A stretch of 6,686 nt of DNA from Prevotellaceae bacterium (GCA_031273485.1 JAISRS010000042.1:1-6686), one strand, 5' to 3'; positions 1 to 6,120 are shown, counted from the stretch's first letter. The notes: generated by a model not told the origin, from the letters alone. Translations and numbers: made by a program.

Positions 1-8
1 TGAGTTGA

Positions 9-190
9 AAACAGGAAAAGTGCAATTGTTAATTCACAATTGTATAAAATCGACAGGAAACCTACAATTGCGAATTCACAATTGTATAAAATCGACAGGA
101 AACCTACAATTGTTAATTCGCAATTGTATAAAATCGACAGGAAACCTACAATTGTTAATTCACAATTGCATAAAATCAACCGAAAACATG
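9..190. repeat. 42-bp tandem repeat array, four units with degenerate edges
   Basis: CAATTG recurs at 23, 65, 107 and 149, exactly 42 bp apart. The units are near-identical: a 20-bp imperfect palindrome made of two CAATTG copies flanking an AATT core, then tataaaatcgacaggaaacc. A degenerate tail of a preceding unit (aacaggaaaagtg) lies at 9-22. The last unit decays to cataaaatcaaccgaaaa, the edge decay expected of a tandem array. The period is a multiple of three, so a 14-residue peptide repeat (LQLLIHNCIKSTGN) reads through it, but nothing else suggests coding. The array lies downstream of copA, beyond its probable terminator. Its function is unknown. Possibilities are a recombination-generated minisatellite or a series of dyad protein sites on one helix face, since 42 bp is about four turns. 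Confidence 0.9.
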
Positions 191-212
191 CTTCTCACTG
201 TATTGAGAGCTG

Positions 213-261
213 AAAAAACCCTGTCAGGGTTTGAAATACCTGTCAGGGTTTAAAGTCCCTG
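213..261 (-). terminator. Probable copA terminator within a 19-bp palindromic repeat
   Basis: The stretch 216-232 is a perfect 17-nt odd palindrome (aaaccctg-t-cagggttt). Read on the minus strand it is an AAACCC/GGGTTT stem with a TGACA loop followed by six T residues, an intrinsic terminator shape. It lies about 57 nt past the copA stop. A shorter copy (cctg-t-cagg) is centred on 243, and a third partial ccctg is at 257-261, giving a 19-bp period. The ccctgtcaggg motif may therefore be an interspersed repeat that also serves as a terminator. The stem is short, so termination efficiency is uncertain. Confidence 0.5.
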
Positions 262-268
262 CATTAAA

Positions 269-291
269 AAATTCGTGTAACTCGTGGATTA
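269..291. repeat. Short interspersed repeat overlapping the copA stop codon
   Basis: The sequence attcgtgtaactcgtggatta at 271-291 differs by one base, over 20 bp, from 5993-6012 in the mosaic repeat region some 5.7 kb away. Its last three bases (tta at 289-291) are the copA stop codon read on the minus strand. The repeat boundary therefore coincides with the end of the gene. Confidence 0.65.
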
Positions 292-2475
292 TACGGTTTT
301 TTTTGCAATCAGGAGGGAGTTGGCGACTACCGAGAGGGAACTTAAAGCCATTGCCGCTCCTGCGATGATGGGATTGAGCAAGCCTGCGGCGGCGAAAGGT
401 ATGCCTATAATATTGTATCCGAAAGCCCAGAGGAGATTTTGACGGACAACTTTCATTGTCAGTTTCGACAGACGTATAGCTGTCGGGATTTTGTTAATGT
501 TGCTGCTTACGATCACAATACCTGCGCTTTCCATGGCAATGTCCGTACCCGACCCTATAGCTATTCCCACGTCGGAGGTTGCCAAAGCGGGAGCGTCGTT
601 GATGCCGTCGCCAACCATGGCGACAATTTCGCGGTTCCCCTGCATATTCTTTATCTGCGCCACTTTATCCTCCGGAAGGAGTTCATAAAAAACGTGTTCT
701 ATTCCGGCTTTTGCGGCAATGCTTTTTGCCGTTTGTTCATTATCTCCGGTCATCAGGCTAACTTTGACGCCCATGTCGCAAAGTTCCGCAACAGACTCCC
801 TGACGTTGCGCCGAAGGGTATCGGCAAGCGCCGCCACACCTTGAATCGCCCCGTTTTCGGCAAGCAAAACCACCGTTTTGCCCTGCTGTTTGAGCCGGAC
901 AATGTCATTGATGTAAATATCGGATTTTACATTATTCGCCTCCAGAAAACTCTGCGTTCCGACTATTACTCTGACCGAATTTATATCAACTGCTATACCC
1001 TGACCGGGGACGGCAACAAAATTTTCCACCGTGTCGTTGCCGGAAAGGAGGTGTTCTCCGGCGTCATGGAGCGCCTTGCCCACAGGATGTTCGCTGCCCT
1101 GTTCGGCTAATGCGGCAAGTTTAAGAAGACGGTCGTTATCGGCGGAAATTACGTCGGTCACAGCGATTTCCCCTTCCGTGACGGTGCCGGTTTTGTCAAA
1201 AACCATGGAGGTTATTTTGCTTGCCATTTCGAGATATTCGCCGCCTTTGACGAGTATTCCGAGCTTTGCGGCTCTTCCCGTGCCGACCATCACCGCCAGA
1301 GGCGTTGCAAGCCCCAGAGCGCAGGGACAGGCAATTACAAGCGTCGATACCGCATTGAGAATCGCCGTTTCCGTATCTTTCCCAAAGAGCGCGTGCGCCA
1401 ACAGTGTGAGCAAAGCCAGGGCTATCACCGAAGGGACAAAATAGCCCGAAACGGTGTCGGCGGTTTTCTGCACGGGAGCCTTTGAACCCTGGGCTTCTTC
1501 CACAGTTTTCACTATGGACGACAGGAAGGTATCCCCCTGCGCCCGTTCCGCAATCATTATAAACGTTCCGAATTTATTTATTGTGCCGCCAATAACCTTC
1601 GATCCCGCGGTTTTATCCACAGGCGCGCTTTCGCCCGTGAGCATTGATTCATCAACCGAAGAGTCGCCTTTTTGAATGTAACCGTCAGTGGGAATCCTTT
1701 CTCCGGGTCTTACAATCAGCCTGTCGGCGATTTTGATGTCGCCCGTAGCCACAACCTCTTCTTTCCCGTTGTTCAGGACGTTTGCCGTATCGGGCTGAAG
1801 TTTCATGAGTTTTTTCACTGCGTCGGAAGTCTGCCTTTTGGCGGATAATTCGAGGTATTTGCCAATCAATACAAACGTTATTATGAGCGACGAGGATTCG
1901 AAATAGAGGGATTTCATGCCCGCAACGCCCTCGTTCACTGCTCCCGATGCGACATAATAAATGCTTAGCAGATATGCCGCCGTGGTTCCCATAGCCACCA
2001 GCACGTCCATGTTGCAGCCCTTTGTTTTGAGGGCTTTAAAGGCATTGACATAAAACCGGCGTCCGGGAATAAACTGTATCAACGTAGCCAGAGTCAGTTG
2101 CAGGTATTCGTTATGAAGAAATTTCAGATGCCCCACGCCCGAAAATCCTGCTATCATGGCAACGACGAACGGAAATCCGAAGAGCGCGGACACGATTAAA
2201 TCTCCACGCAACCGGTTCATTTCTCTTTGGCGCATTTCTTTTTCCTTGGCGGGATTTGTTTCCTGCCGGAGAGATGCGCCGTATCCTGTTTTTTGTATCA
2301 CGGAGATGATGTCGGAGAGGGATATTTCATTGTTGTTGAACTCTATGGTTGCCCTTTCGGAGGCGATATTAACGTTCACGGAACGGATTCCCGCCTGTTT
2401 TGACAGCTGTTTTTCTATGCGCGCCGAACATGCGGCGCAATACATTCCGGTGATATTTAGAGTAATCTTAGTCAT
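289..2475 (-). CDS. copA: Cu(I)-exporting P1B-type ATPase
   Basis: A 728-residue inner-membrane pump that uses ATP to export Cu(I), giving copper tolerance and possibly metallating secreted cuproproteins. One N-terminal heavy-metal-associated domain (residues about 3-70) carries GMYCAAC with metal-binding Cys13 and Cys16. The hydrophobic segments fit the eight-helix P1B plan. The actuator TGES is at 280-283. The membrane CPC site is Cys383-Pro-Cys385, and the phosphorylation loop is DKTGT with Asp427. The nucleotide-domain His-Pro is at 463-464, TGDN at 576-579 and GDGINDAP at 622-629. Further Cu(I) ligands typical of subgroup 1B-1 are present: Tyr687-Asn688 and Met709...Ser713. All key residues are intact and the length is normal. 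The chosen start places the metal-binding domain immediately at the N terminus; no Shine-Dalgarno is seen. No copper chaperone or regulator gene lies in the window. It follows phoH by 104 bp of repeats and may be read from that promoter. Copper specificity is inferred from the ligand set; silver export is also possible. Confidence 0.96.
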   Translation of the reverse strand: MTKITLNITGMYCAACSARIEKQLSKQAGIRSVNVNIASERATIEFNNNEISLSDIISVIQKTGYGASLRQETNPAKEKEMRQREMNRLRGDLIVSALFGFPFVVAMIAGFSGVGHLKFLHNEYLQLTLATLIQFIPGRRFYVNAFKALKTKGCNMDVLVAMGTTAAYLLSIYYVASGAVNEGVAGMKSLYFESSSLIITFVLIGKYLELSAKRQTSDAVKKLMKLQPDTANVLNNGKEEVVATGDIKIADRLIVRPGERIPTDGYIQKGDSSVDESMLTGESAPVDKTAGSKVIGGTINKFGTFIMIAERAQGDTFLSSIVKTVEEAQGSKAPVQKTADTVSGYFVPSVIALALLTLLAHALFGKDTETAILNAVSTLVIACPCALGLATPLAVMVGTGRAAKLGILVKGGEYLEMASKITSMVFDKTGTVTEGEIAVTDVISADNDRLLKLAALAEQGSEHPVGKALHDAGEHLLSGNDTVENFVAVPGQGIAVDINSVRVIVGTQSFLEANNVKSDIYINDIVRLKQQGKTVVLLAENGAIQGVAALADTLRRNVRESVAELCDMGVKVSLMTGDNEQTAKSIAAKAGIEHVFYELLPEDKVAQIKNMQGNREIVAMVGDGINDAPALATSDVGIAIGSGTDIAMESAGIVIVSSNINKIPTAIRLSKLTMKVVRQNLLWAFGYNIIGIPFAAAGLLNPIIAGAAMALSSLSVVANSLLIAKKTV

Positions 2476-2476
2476 A

Positions 2477-2579
2477 AATTATCAATTACGAATTTTCAAT
2501 TATCAATTACGAATTTTCAATTACGAATTACGAATACGGCGGAACTTCAATTCGATACTTTATTCGTAATTCGTAATTT
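2477..2579. repeat. Repeat-filled phoH-copA gap with 18-bp inverted repeat
   Basis: A 21-bp unit (aattatcaattacgaattttc) is present twice in tandem at 2477-2497 and 2498-2518. Next come the arms of a perfect 18-bp inverted repeat, aattacgaattacgaata at 2519-2536 and its complement at 2561-2578, with a 24-nt loop. The hairpin ends two bases from the phoH stop codon, and the repeats end one base from the copA start codon, so they fill the whole gap. In the phoH transcript the stem is A/U-rich with no following T run, so it resembles an mRNA-stabilising or repeat palindrome more than an intrinsic terminator. No TAnnTTTG promoter for copA is visible here. Confidence 0.85.
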
Positions 2580-3533
2580 TTAATTGTTTTCAAATGCTTT
2601 CACAATTTGTTTCACCAATCTGTGTCGCACTATGTCTGTGACGTCAAATTCCACGAAGGCTATTCCTTTTATATCTTTCAAAAGTTCGGCGGCTTTGATA
2701 AGTCCGGAGTCGGAAATACGCGGTAAATCTATTTGCGTAATATCGCCTGTTACAATAAATTTTGCATTGTTGCCCATTCTTGTCAAAAACATTTTGATTT
2801 GGCTCAGAGTAGTGTTCTGCGCTTCGTCCAGAATAACAAAAGCATTGTCCAGAGTTCTGCCTCTCATGTATGCCAAGGGGGCAATCTGCACCGTTCCGTC
2901 TTCCATGAAGGATTGCAGTTTTTTGACGGGAATCATATCATTCAAAGCGTCGTAGAGGGGTTGCAGATACGGGTCTAATTTCTCTTTCATATCTCCGGGC
3001 AGGAATCCGAGCCGTTCTCCGGCTTCAACTGCCGGTCGGGTGAGGATAATCCGTTTCACCTCCTTGTTTTTCAGCGCCCTGACAGCTAAGGCAATTGCCG
3101 TATATGTTTTTCCCGAACCTGCGGGTCCTATACCGAACAGCAGGTCGTTTGTTTCGTACAGTTCGACCAAACGCTGTTGATTCCCCGTGCGGGCTTTTAT
3201 CACTTTCCCGTTGTGACCGTAGAGAATAATATTTTCTTCTTTGCTGATTTTTAATCCGCCCTCAGAATAGATATGTTCTATTGCGGAATGATTTATTGTT
3301 CCGTAGCTTTCCAAATAATCGACAAGCGAAGTGAATTTCGCCTCAAAATCTTCTATATCCGCGCCCGTTCCCGAAAGTTTTAAACTGTTTCCTCGAGCAA
3401 TGATTTTTAATTTCGGATATTTCGATGCTATGAGATTTAAAAACACATTATTCGCCCCATAAATATCTACAGGGTCTATACCTTTTATTTCAATTAATTT
3501 TTCTATCATCTGTATTGATTTAATGATATGCAT
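2580..3533 (-). CDS. phoH: PhoH-like P-loop ATPase
   Basis: A 317-residue cytoplasmic protein of the PhoH family: ATPases with an RNA-helicase-like core and a proposed role in RNA metabolism, whose exact substrate is unsettled. An N-terminal KH-like RNA-binding region (about residues 35-80, with IIARGNSLKLSG) precedes the PhoH ATPase domain. Walker A is GPAGSGKT at 136-143, and Walker B is VILDEAQN at 233-240. The conserved block RPAVEAGERLGFLPGD spans 166-181, and VTGDITQIDLP spans 261-271. The length is normal for the family. Met9 (MIEKLIEIKGIDP) is an alternative start that matches where many family members seem to begin; no Shine-Dalgarno distinguishes the two. A TTTG-N19-TATGTTTG promoter ends about 40 bp upstream. 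copA lies downstream on the same strand. The older link to phosphate starvation comes from E. coli phoH and should not be assumed here. Confidence 0.93.
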   Translation of the reverse strand: MHIIKSIQMIEKLIEIKGIDPVDIYGANNVFLNLIASKYPKLKIIARGNSLKLSGTGADIEDFEAKFTSLVDYLESYGTINHSAIEHIYSEGGLKISKEENIILYGHNGKVIKARTGNQQRLVELYETNDLLFGIGPAGSGKTYTAIALAVRALKNKEVKRIILTRPAVEAGERLGFLPGDMKEKLDPYLQPLYDALNDMIPVKKLQSFMEDGTVQIAPLAYMRGRTLDNAFVILDEAQNTTLSQIKMFLTRMGNNAKFIVTGDITQIDLPRISDSGLIKAAELLKDIKGIAFVEFDVTDIVRHRLVKQIVKAFENN

Positions 3534-3572
3534 TGAACGATTTCATTTACCATATCAACGAATATTTCGGAA

Positions 3573-3603
3573 CAAACATAGACAAAAAATCCGAACCCCC
3601 AAA
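3573..3603 (-). promoter_or_regulatory. Bacteroidota-type promoter for phoH
   Basis: Read on the minus strand, TTTG (3603-3600) is followed by exactly 19 bp and then TATGTTTG (3580-3573). This is a full match to the TTTG / TAnnTTTG promoter of the Bacteroidota primary sigma factor. Transcription should start near 3568, leaving about 35 nt of leader before the phoH start. Confidence 0.75.
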
Positions 3604-3871
3604 ATATGTCAATCAGCAACAGCAATTCCAGTTGCCGAATCAGACGGATGTCCGGTCAAATTTCTCCGCTTGCGCGGGTTTGTAATCCGTGGAAGGGGTC
3701 GCCTTCATGTTAAGGTCTTTAAAGTCCTTAAAGTGGCAGTGGGAGCGCTCCCGTTCGGCGTAGCCAGCCCTTCACCTCAAGAAGGAAACCGAACGAAGGA
3801 AACATAGTTGTTCCCACCTCCATAGCGCCTCAAAAAAGATTTAGCCGCTGATTGTTCCTAATTCATTAAAA
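3604..3871. other. Non-coding stretch between phoH and metY with two palindromes
   Basis: No supported gene lies here. The stretch 3710-3731 is a 22-bp palindrome with one mismatched pair (ttaaggtcttt / aaagtccttaa), and 3741-3752 is a perfect 12-bp palindrome (gggagcgctccc). A small ccgc-ttgc-gcgg hairpin is at 3666-3677. A 31-codon minus-strand ORF (3728-3823) crosses one palindrome but has nothing else in its favour. The stretch is more GC-rich than the other intergenic DNA and may be a remnant of an inserted element, which I cannot identify. Confidence 0.5.
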
Positions 3872-3912
3872 TAAAAAGGACCATTCCAAGGGGGAGATGG
3901 AACAGTCCTTTT
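3872..3912 (-). terminator. Intrinsic terminator of metY
   Basis: On the minus strand the arm aaaaggac (3912-3905) pairs perfectly with gtcctttt (3881-3874). After a 2x2 internal loop, ttcca pairs with tggaa (3902-3898 and 3888-3884) around a nine-base loop. The stem runs directly into a T-rich tract (tttttattttaat). It lies 16 bp past the metY stop, so metY ends here and phoH is separately transcribed. Confidence 0.88.
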
Positions 3913-3928
3913 CTCAACAAATTGACTT

Positions 3929-5230
3929 TTATAAAGAATCTAAAGCATTTCCTAAATCTTCCTTTATGTCTTCTATATTTTCTATTCCTAAAGATACACG
4001 CAGTTGATTTGGATAAACGCCTGCCGCAACGAGTTCGTCTTCCGTTAATTGGGAGTGAGTGGTTGAGGCGGAATGTATAATCAGAGTTTTAGCGTCGCCG
4101 ACATTTGCCAGATGGCTAAGCAATTCTACTTTGCCGATTACGCTTTGGGCTTGTGCCGCATCGCCTTTAATCCGGAACGACAATACTCCGCCGAAACCGT
4201 TACGCAGATATTTTTTAGCCAGCGGATAATGAGGATTATTCTCTAATCCCGCATAACTTACGCTATCTACTTTCGGATGTTTTTCGAGCCATTGCGCTAA
4301 TTCCAGAGCGTTATCCACACTGCGCTGAACTCTCAACGATAAGGTTTCCAGTCCCTGCAACAGTAAAAACGAATTGAACGGGCTGATTGCCGGACCCAAA
4401 TCGCGTAAACCTTCGGCGCGTGTGCGTATTGCAAAGGCGATATTTCCGAACGGCGAACCGGCTCCGAATGTTTCCCAGATATTTAGACCATGATAACTGT
4501 CGGTGGGTTCGCTAAGAGCGGGATATTTACCGTTGCCCCAGTTGAAATTGCCGCCGTCAACAACCAGACCTCCGAGGCTTGTCCCATGACCGCCTATCCA
4601 TTTGGTTGCCGAATGTGTAACGACATTTACGCCCCAGTCTAAGGGACGGAACAGATATCCGGCAGCGCCGAAAGTATTGTCTGTCACCACAGCAATATCA
4701 TGCTTGCGAGCCAGGGCTACAATCGGTTCAAAATCGGGAACATTAAATTCCGGATTACCGATTGTTTCAAGATATATTGCTTTTGTTTTCGCGTCAATCA
4801 GCGAAGCAATGCTTTCGACGTCATCGCCTTTTGCAAAGCGCACATCTATGCCCAGACGCCGGAAAGCAACTTTAAACTGATTGTATGTACCTCCGTACAG
4901 ATAAGATGTACTCACAATATTGTCGCCTACGCCGGCGAGGTTGTTGATTGCGAGAAACTGCGCCGCCTGTCCCGAAGAAGTGGCGACGGCAGCCGCTCCG
5001 TTTTCCAGAGCGGCAATGCGGTCTTCAAATACTGCCGTTGTGGGATTTGTTAAACGGGTGTAAATGTTGCCGAATTTTCGTAAAGCAAAACGGTCGGCGC
5101 CGTCCTGCGCATCTTCAAACACGTATGACGTGGTTTGATAAATTGGTACTGCCCTCGAATTAGTCGTAGGGTCCACCGATTGTCCTGCATGTACTTGCAG
5201 CGTTTCAAAACGATAATTTTTCTTGCTCAT
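3929..5230 (-). CDS. metY: O-acetylhomoserine sulfhydrylase
   Basis: A 433-residue cytoplasmic PLP enzyme of the Cys/Met metabolism (cystathionine gamma-synthase-like) family. It makes homocysteine from O-acetylhomoserine and sulfide, the direct sulfhydrylation route to methionine. Visible features are the N-terminal RFETLQVHAGQ, Tyr57-Thr-Arg59 for PLP phosphate contact, SSGQAA at 85-90, and VVTDN with Asp184 facing the PLP ring nitrogen. The PLP-binding Lys210 is in SATKW, followed by IGGHGTSLGG. Its length of about 430 and the extra loop after the lysine separate it from the roughly 390-residue MetB/MetC enzymes. The start is the only sensible Met and is preceded by an A/T-rich leader without Shine-Dalgarno. 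Upstream, a Cys/Met-codon small ORF and terminator suggest attenuation by sulfur amino acid supply; downstream is a strong terminator. Use of sulfide with O-acetylhomoserine is inferred from family resemblance. O-succinylhomoserine or methanethiol as substrates cannot be excluded. Confidence 0.94.
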   Translation of the reverse strand: MSKKNYRFETLQVHAGQSVDPTTNSRAVPIYQTTSYVFEDAQDGADRFALRKFGNIYTRLTNPTTAVFEDRIAALENGAAAVATSSGQAAQFLAINNLAGVGDNIVSTSYLYGGTYNQFKVAFRRLGIDVRFAKGDDVESIASLIDAKTKAIYLETIGNPEFNVPDFEPIVALARKHDIAVVTDNTFGAAGYLFRPLDWGVNVVTHSATKWIGGHGTSLGGLVVDGGNFNWGNGKYPALSEPTDSYHGLNIWETFGAGSPFGNIAFAIRTRAEGLRDLGPAISPFNSFLLLQGLETLSLRVQRSVDNALELAQWLEKHPKVDSVSYAGLENNPHYPLAKKYLRNGFGGVLSFRIKGDAAQAQSVIGKVELLSHLANVGDAKTLIIHSASTTHSQLTEDELVAAGVYPNQLRVSLGIENIEDIKEDLGNALDSL

Positions 5231-5289
5231 AATTTTTTATTCTTATAATTTAATTTAAAAAAATGTGAAAATAATTTCTAATTCAATAA

Positions 5290-5324
5290 CCGGATAAAAA
5301 AAATCCGGCGTTTCAACCGGATTT
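5290..5324 (-). terminator. Attenuator terminator in the metY leader, with overlapping alternative stem
   Basis: On the minus strand AAATCCGG (5324-5317) pairs with CCGGATTT (5308-5301) across an eight-base loop and leads into eight T residues, a textbook intrinsic terminator. It stands upstream of metY, 65 nt before its start. The 3' arm can instead pair with a downstream ATCCGG (5295-5290), giving a CCGGAT/ATCCGG stem that excludes the terminator. The 5' arm (UCCGGU) can pair with GCCGGA inside the leader ORF (5368-5363), a candidate antiterminator. These mutually exclusive pairings are what an attenuator needs. Confidence 0.85.
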
Positions 5325-5342
5325 CTCTTGCATTATATTTAT

Positions 5343-5405
5343 TTAATCAATGGACGATACTCTCCGGCGCTGGAAAAAACACATACGCATATAACACTTG
5401 CCCAT
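5343..5405 (-). CDS. Cys/Met-codon leader peptide upstream of metY
   Basis: A 20-residue ORF (MGKCYMRMC followed by FFQRRRVSSID) ending in TAA. It is preceded by AGGAG with eight-base spacing, the only good Shine-Dalgarno in the window, which supports real translation. Cys codons at positions 4 and 9 and internal Met codons at 6 and 8 would make a ribosome pause when either amino acid is short. The Arg codons at 13-15 contain CGCCGGA, identical to the 3' arm of the terminator that begins 18 nt past the stop. A ribosome stalled at codons 4-9 leaves this stretch free to pair with the terminator's 5' arm; one that reaches the stop covers it and lets the terminator form. The peptide probably has no function beyond being translated. 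I infer this from layout and know of no close named homologue. Confidence 0.7.
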   Translation of the reverse strand: MGKCYMRMCFFQRRRVSSID

Positions 5406-5413
5406 GACTGAGG

Positions 5414-5418
5414 CTCCT
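5414..5418 (-). promoter_or_regulatory. Shine-Dalgarno of the leader peptide
   Basis: AGGAG on the minus strand lies eight bases before the ATG at 5405. It stands out because the three large genes lack such a site, as is usual in Bacteroidota, and it fixes the start of the leader ORF. Confidence 0.65.
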
Positions 5419-5486
5419 GTCTGTAAACTCACGCTGTATTTAATCTCTTTTAATAACATAATCTTTCTTTCTTTAATTTTACCGTG

Positions 5487-5494
5487 CAAATGTA
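5487..5494 (-). promoter_or_regulatory. Proximal promoter -7 box for the metY leader
   Basis: TACATTTG on the minus strand matches TAnnTTTG and would start a transcript near 5482, about 77 nt before the leader peptide. No TTTG sits at the expected 19-21 bp upstream; the nearest TTG (5511-5509) is only 14 bp away. This is either a weak or activator-dependent promoter, or a chance match. Confidence 0.4.
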
Positions 5495-5522
5495 ACAACT
5501 ATTTCTAACAATCTGCCGTTTT

Positions 5523-5621
5523 TTAATTTAATTTTCTTAATAAATCCTTTTTCGTCGCAAATGGAATATGTCTAAATTTCACCATAATAACTGCCGTCAA
5601 ATTGTCATCTACATAATCCAT
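5523..5621 (-). CDS. Possible 32-residue small protein just downstream of a promoter
   Basis: The ORF starts MDYVDDNLTAVIMV and ends ATKKDLLRKLN, with a mixed, non-repetitive composition, an acidic start and a basic end. Its ATG lies 11 bases past the -7 box of the promoter at 5632-5662, so the mRNA would be almost leaderless, and no Shine-Dalgarno is present. I do not recognise the product. It could be a real small protein, a second upstream ORF of the metY leader, the tail of a decayed gene, or chance in AT-rich DNA. The stop is followed by about 110 nt before the Cys/Met leader ORF. Confidence 0.28.
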   Translation of the reverse strand: MDYVDDNLTAVIMVKFRHIPFATKKDLLRKLN

Positions 5622-5631
5622 TTTCCGACTG

Positions 5632-5680
5632 CAAAGGTACGGGCGTAAATCTCCGCCCACAATACCACATTAATGGTATT
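5632..5680 (-). promoter_or_regulatory. Strong Bacteroidota-type promoter with two inverted repeats
   Basis: On the minus strand TTG (5662-5660) is followed by 20 bp and then TACCTTTG (5639-5632), a canonical -33/-7 pair pointing towards metY; the start should be near 5626. The spacer holds an inverted repeat, gggcg/cgccc (5641-5645 and 5654-5658). The -33 box overlaps the left half of another perfect one, aatacca-N6-tggtatt (5661-5680). Both are placed where an operator would act. A regulator cannot be named from the sequence. Confidence 0.6.
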
Positions 5681-5710
5681 TTTTGGAAAAAGCCACCCAG
5701 CCCTCCTCTA

Positions 5711-6060
5711 CAGGGTTTTGAACTACGAATTTACGGATTAAAGAAATTCGTGTAATTCGTAAAAATCCGCAGGATTTAATTCGTGTTAATTGTCTGAACC
5801 ATGATTAAAGGATTTTTTACAGGATTAACAAGATTTTCAGGATTGACAATTGCGTAGATTGGAAAAAATCCGAAGGATTTTAATTCGTAAAAATCGGCGA
5901 CAAAGAAATTCGTGTAATTGACTACGTCGAACTTACGTTTCGTAGAAATCCGCAGGATTTAATTCGTGTAATTGACTACGTCGAATTTAAGTTTCGTGTA
6001 ATTCGTGGATTAAAAAAATTCGTGGATTAAAAAAAAATTCGGTGATAAAAAAAATTTGAT
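5711..6060. repeat. Mosaic repeat region built from aattcgt and aaatcc-GNA-ggattt modules
   Basis: No gene is visible. The palindrome aaatcc-GNA-ggattt occurs three times, at 5763-5777 (loop GCA), 5865-5882 (loop GAA) and 5946-5960 (loop GCA), each followed by an aattcgt module. A unit beginning aattcgtgtaattgactacg occurs at 5907 and again 54 bp later at 5961, matching over about 37 bp with two differences. The aattcgtgg motif recurs towards 6030. Positions 5791-5850 (tctgaaccatgattaaagg, then caggatt repeats) resemble a repeat I recall as widespread in Bacteroidota. The region lies between the metY regulatory region and the 41-bp array. Confidence 0.75.
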
Positions 6061-6120
6061 GACAAAAAGAAAATTAGTAACAAAAAAATTATGATATGAA
6101 CAGTATGTTAAAGAAAAAGA

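Noticed and set aside
5..253. 82-codon ORF through the 42-bp array with a 14-residue repeat
   Set aside because: It stays open only because 42 is a multiple of three; the units are palindromic DNA repeats, no promoter or ribosome binding site is seen, and the frame runs into the terminator-like palindromes.
439..1110. 223-codon plus-strand ORF opposite copA
   Set aside because: It is a shadow of the copA coding strand; CopA has every family motif on the opposite strand and no family features appear in this one. The other plus-strand frames over copA, phoH and metY were dropped for the same reason.
3523..3807. 94-codon plus-strand ORF spanning the phoH start and upstream gap
   Set aside because: It overlaps the phoH start and promoter on the opposite strand, has no promoter of its own and no recognisable features.
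3728..3823. 31-codon minus-strand ORF (starts MEVGTTMFPSFGF)
   Set aside because: No promoter or ribosome binding site, and it covers a DNA palindrome that accounts for the sequence; chance or repeat origin is more likely.
5231..5520. SAM riboswitch upstream of metY
   Set aside because: This was the first expectation for a methionine gene leader, but neither the SAM-I core nor the SAM-II pattern is visible; the leader ORF and terminator explain the region better.
5661..5686. Plus-strand intrinsic terminator (aatacca hairpin followed by T residues)
   Set aside because: The stem is only seven bp and AT-rich, and there is no plus-strand gene before it; its overlap with a minus-strand -33 box makes an operator role more plausible.
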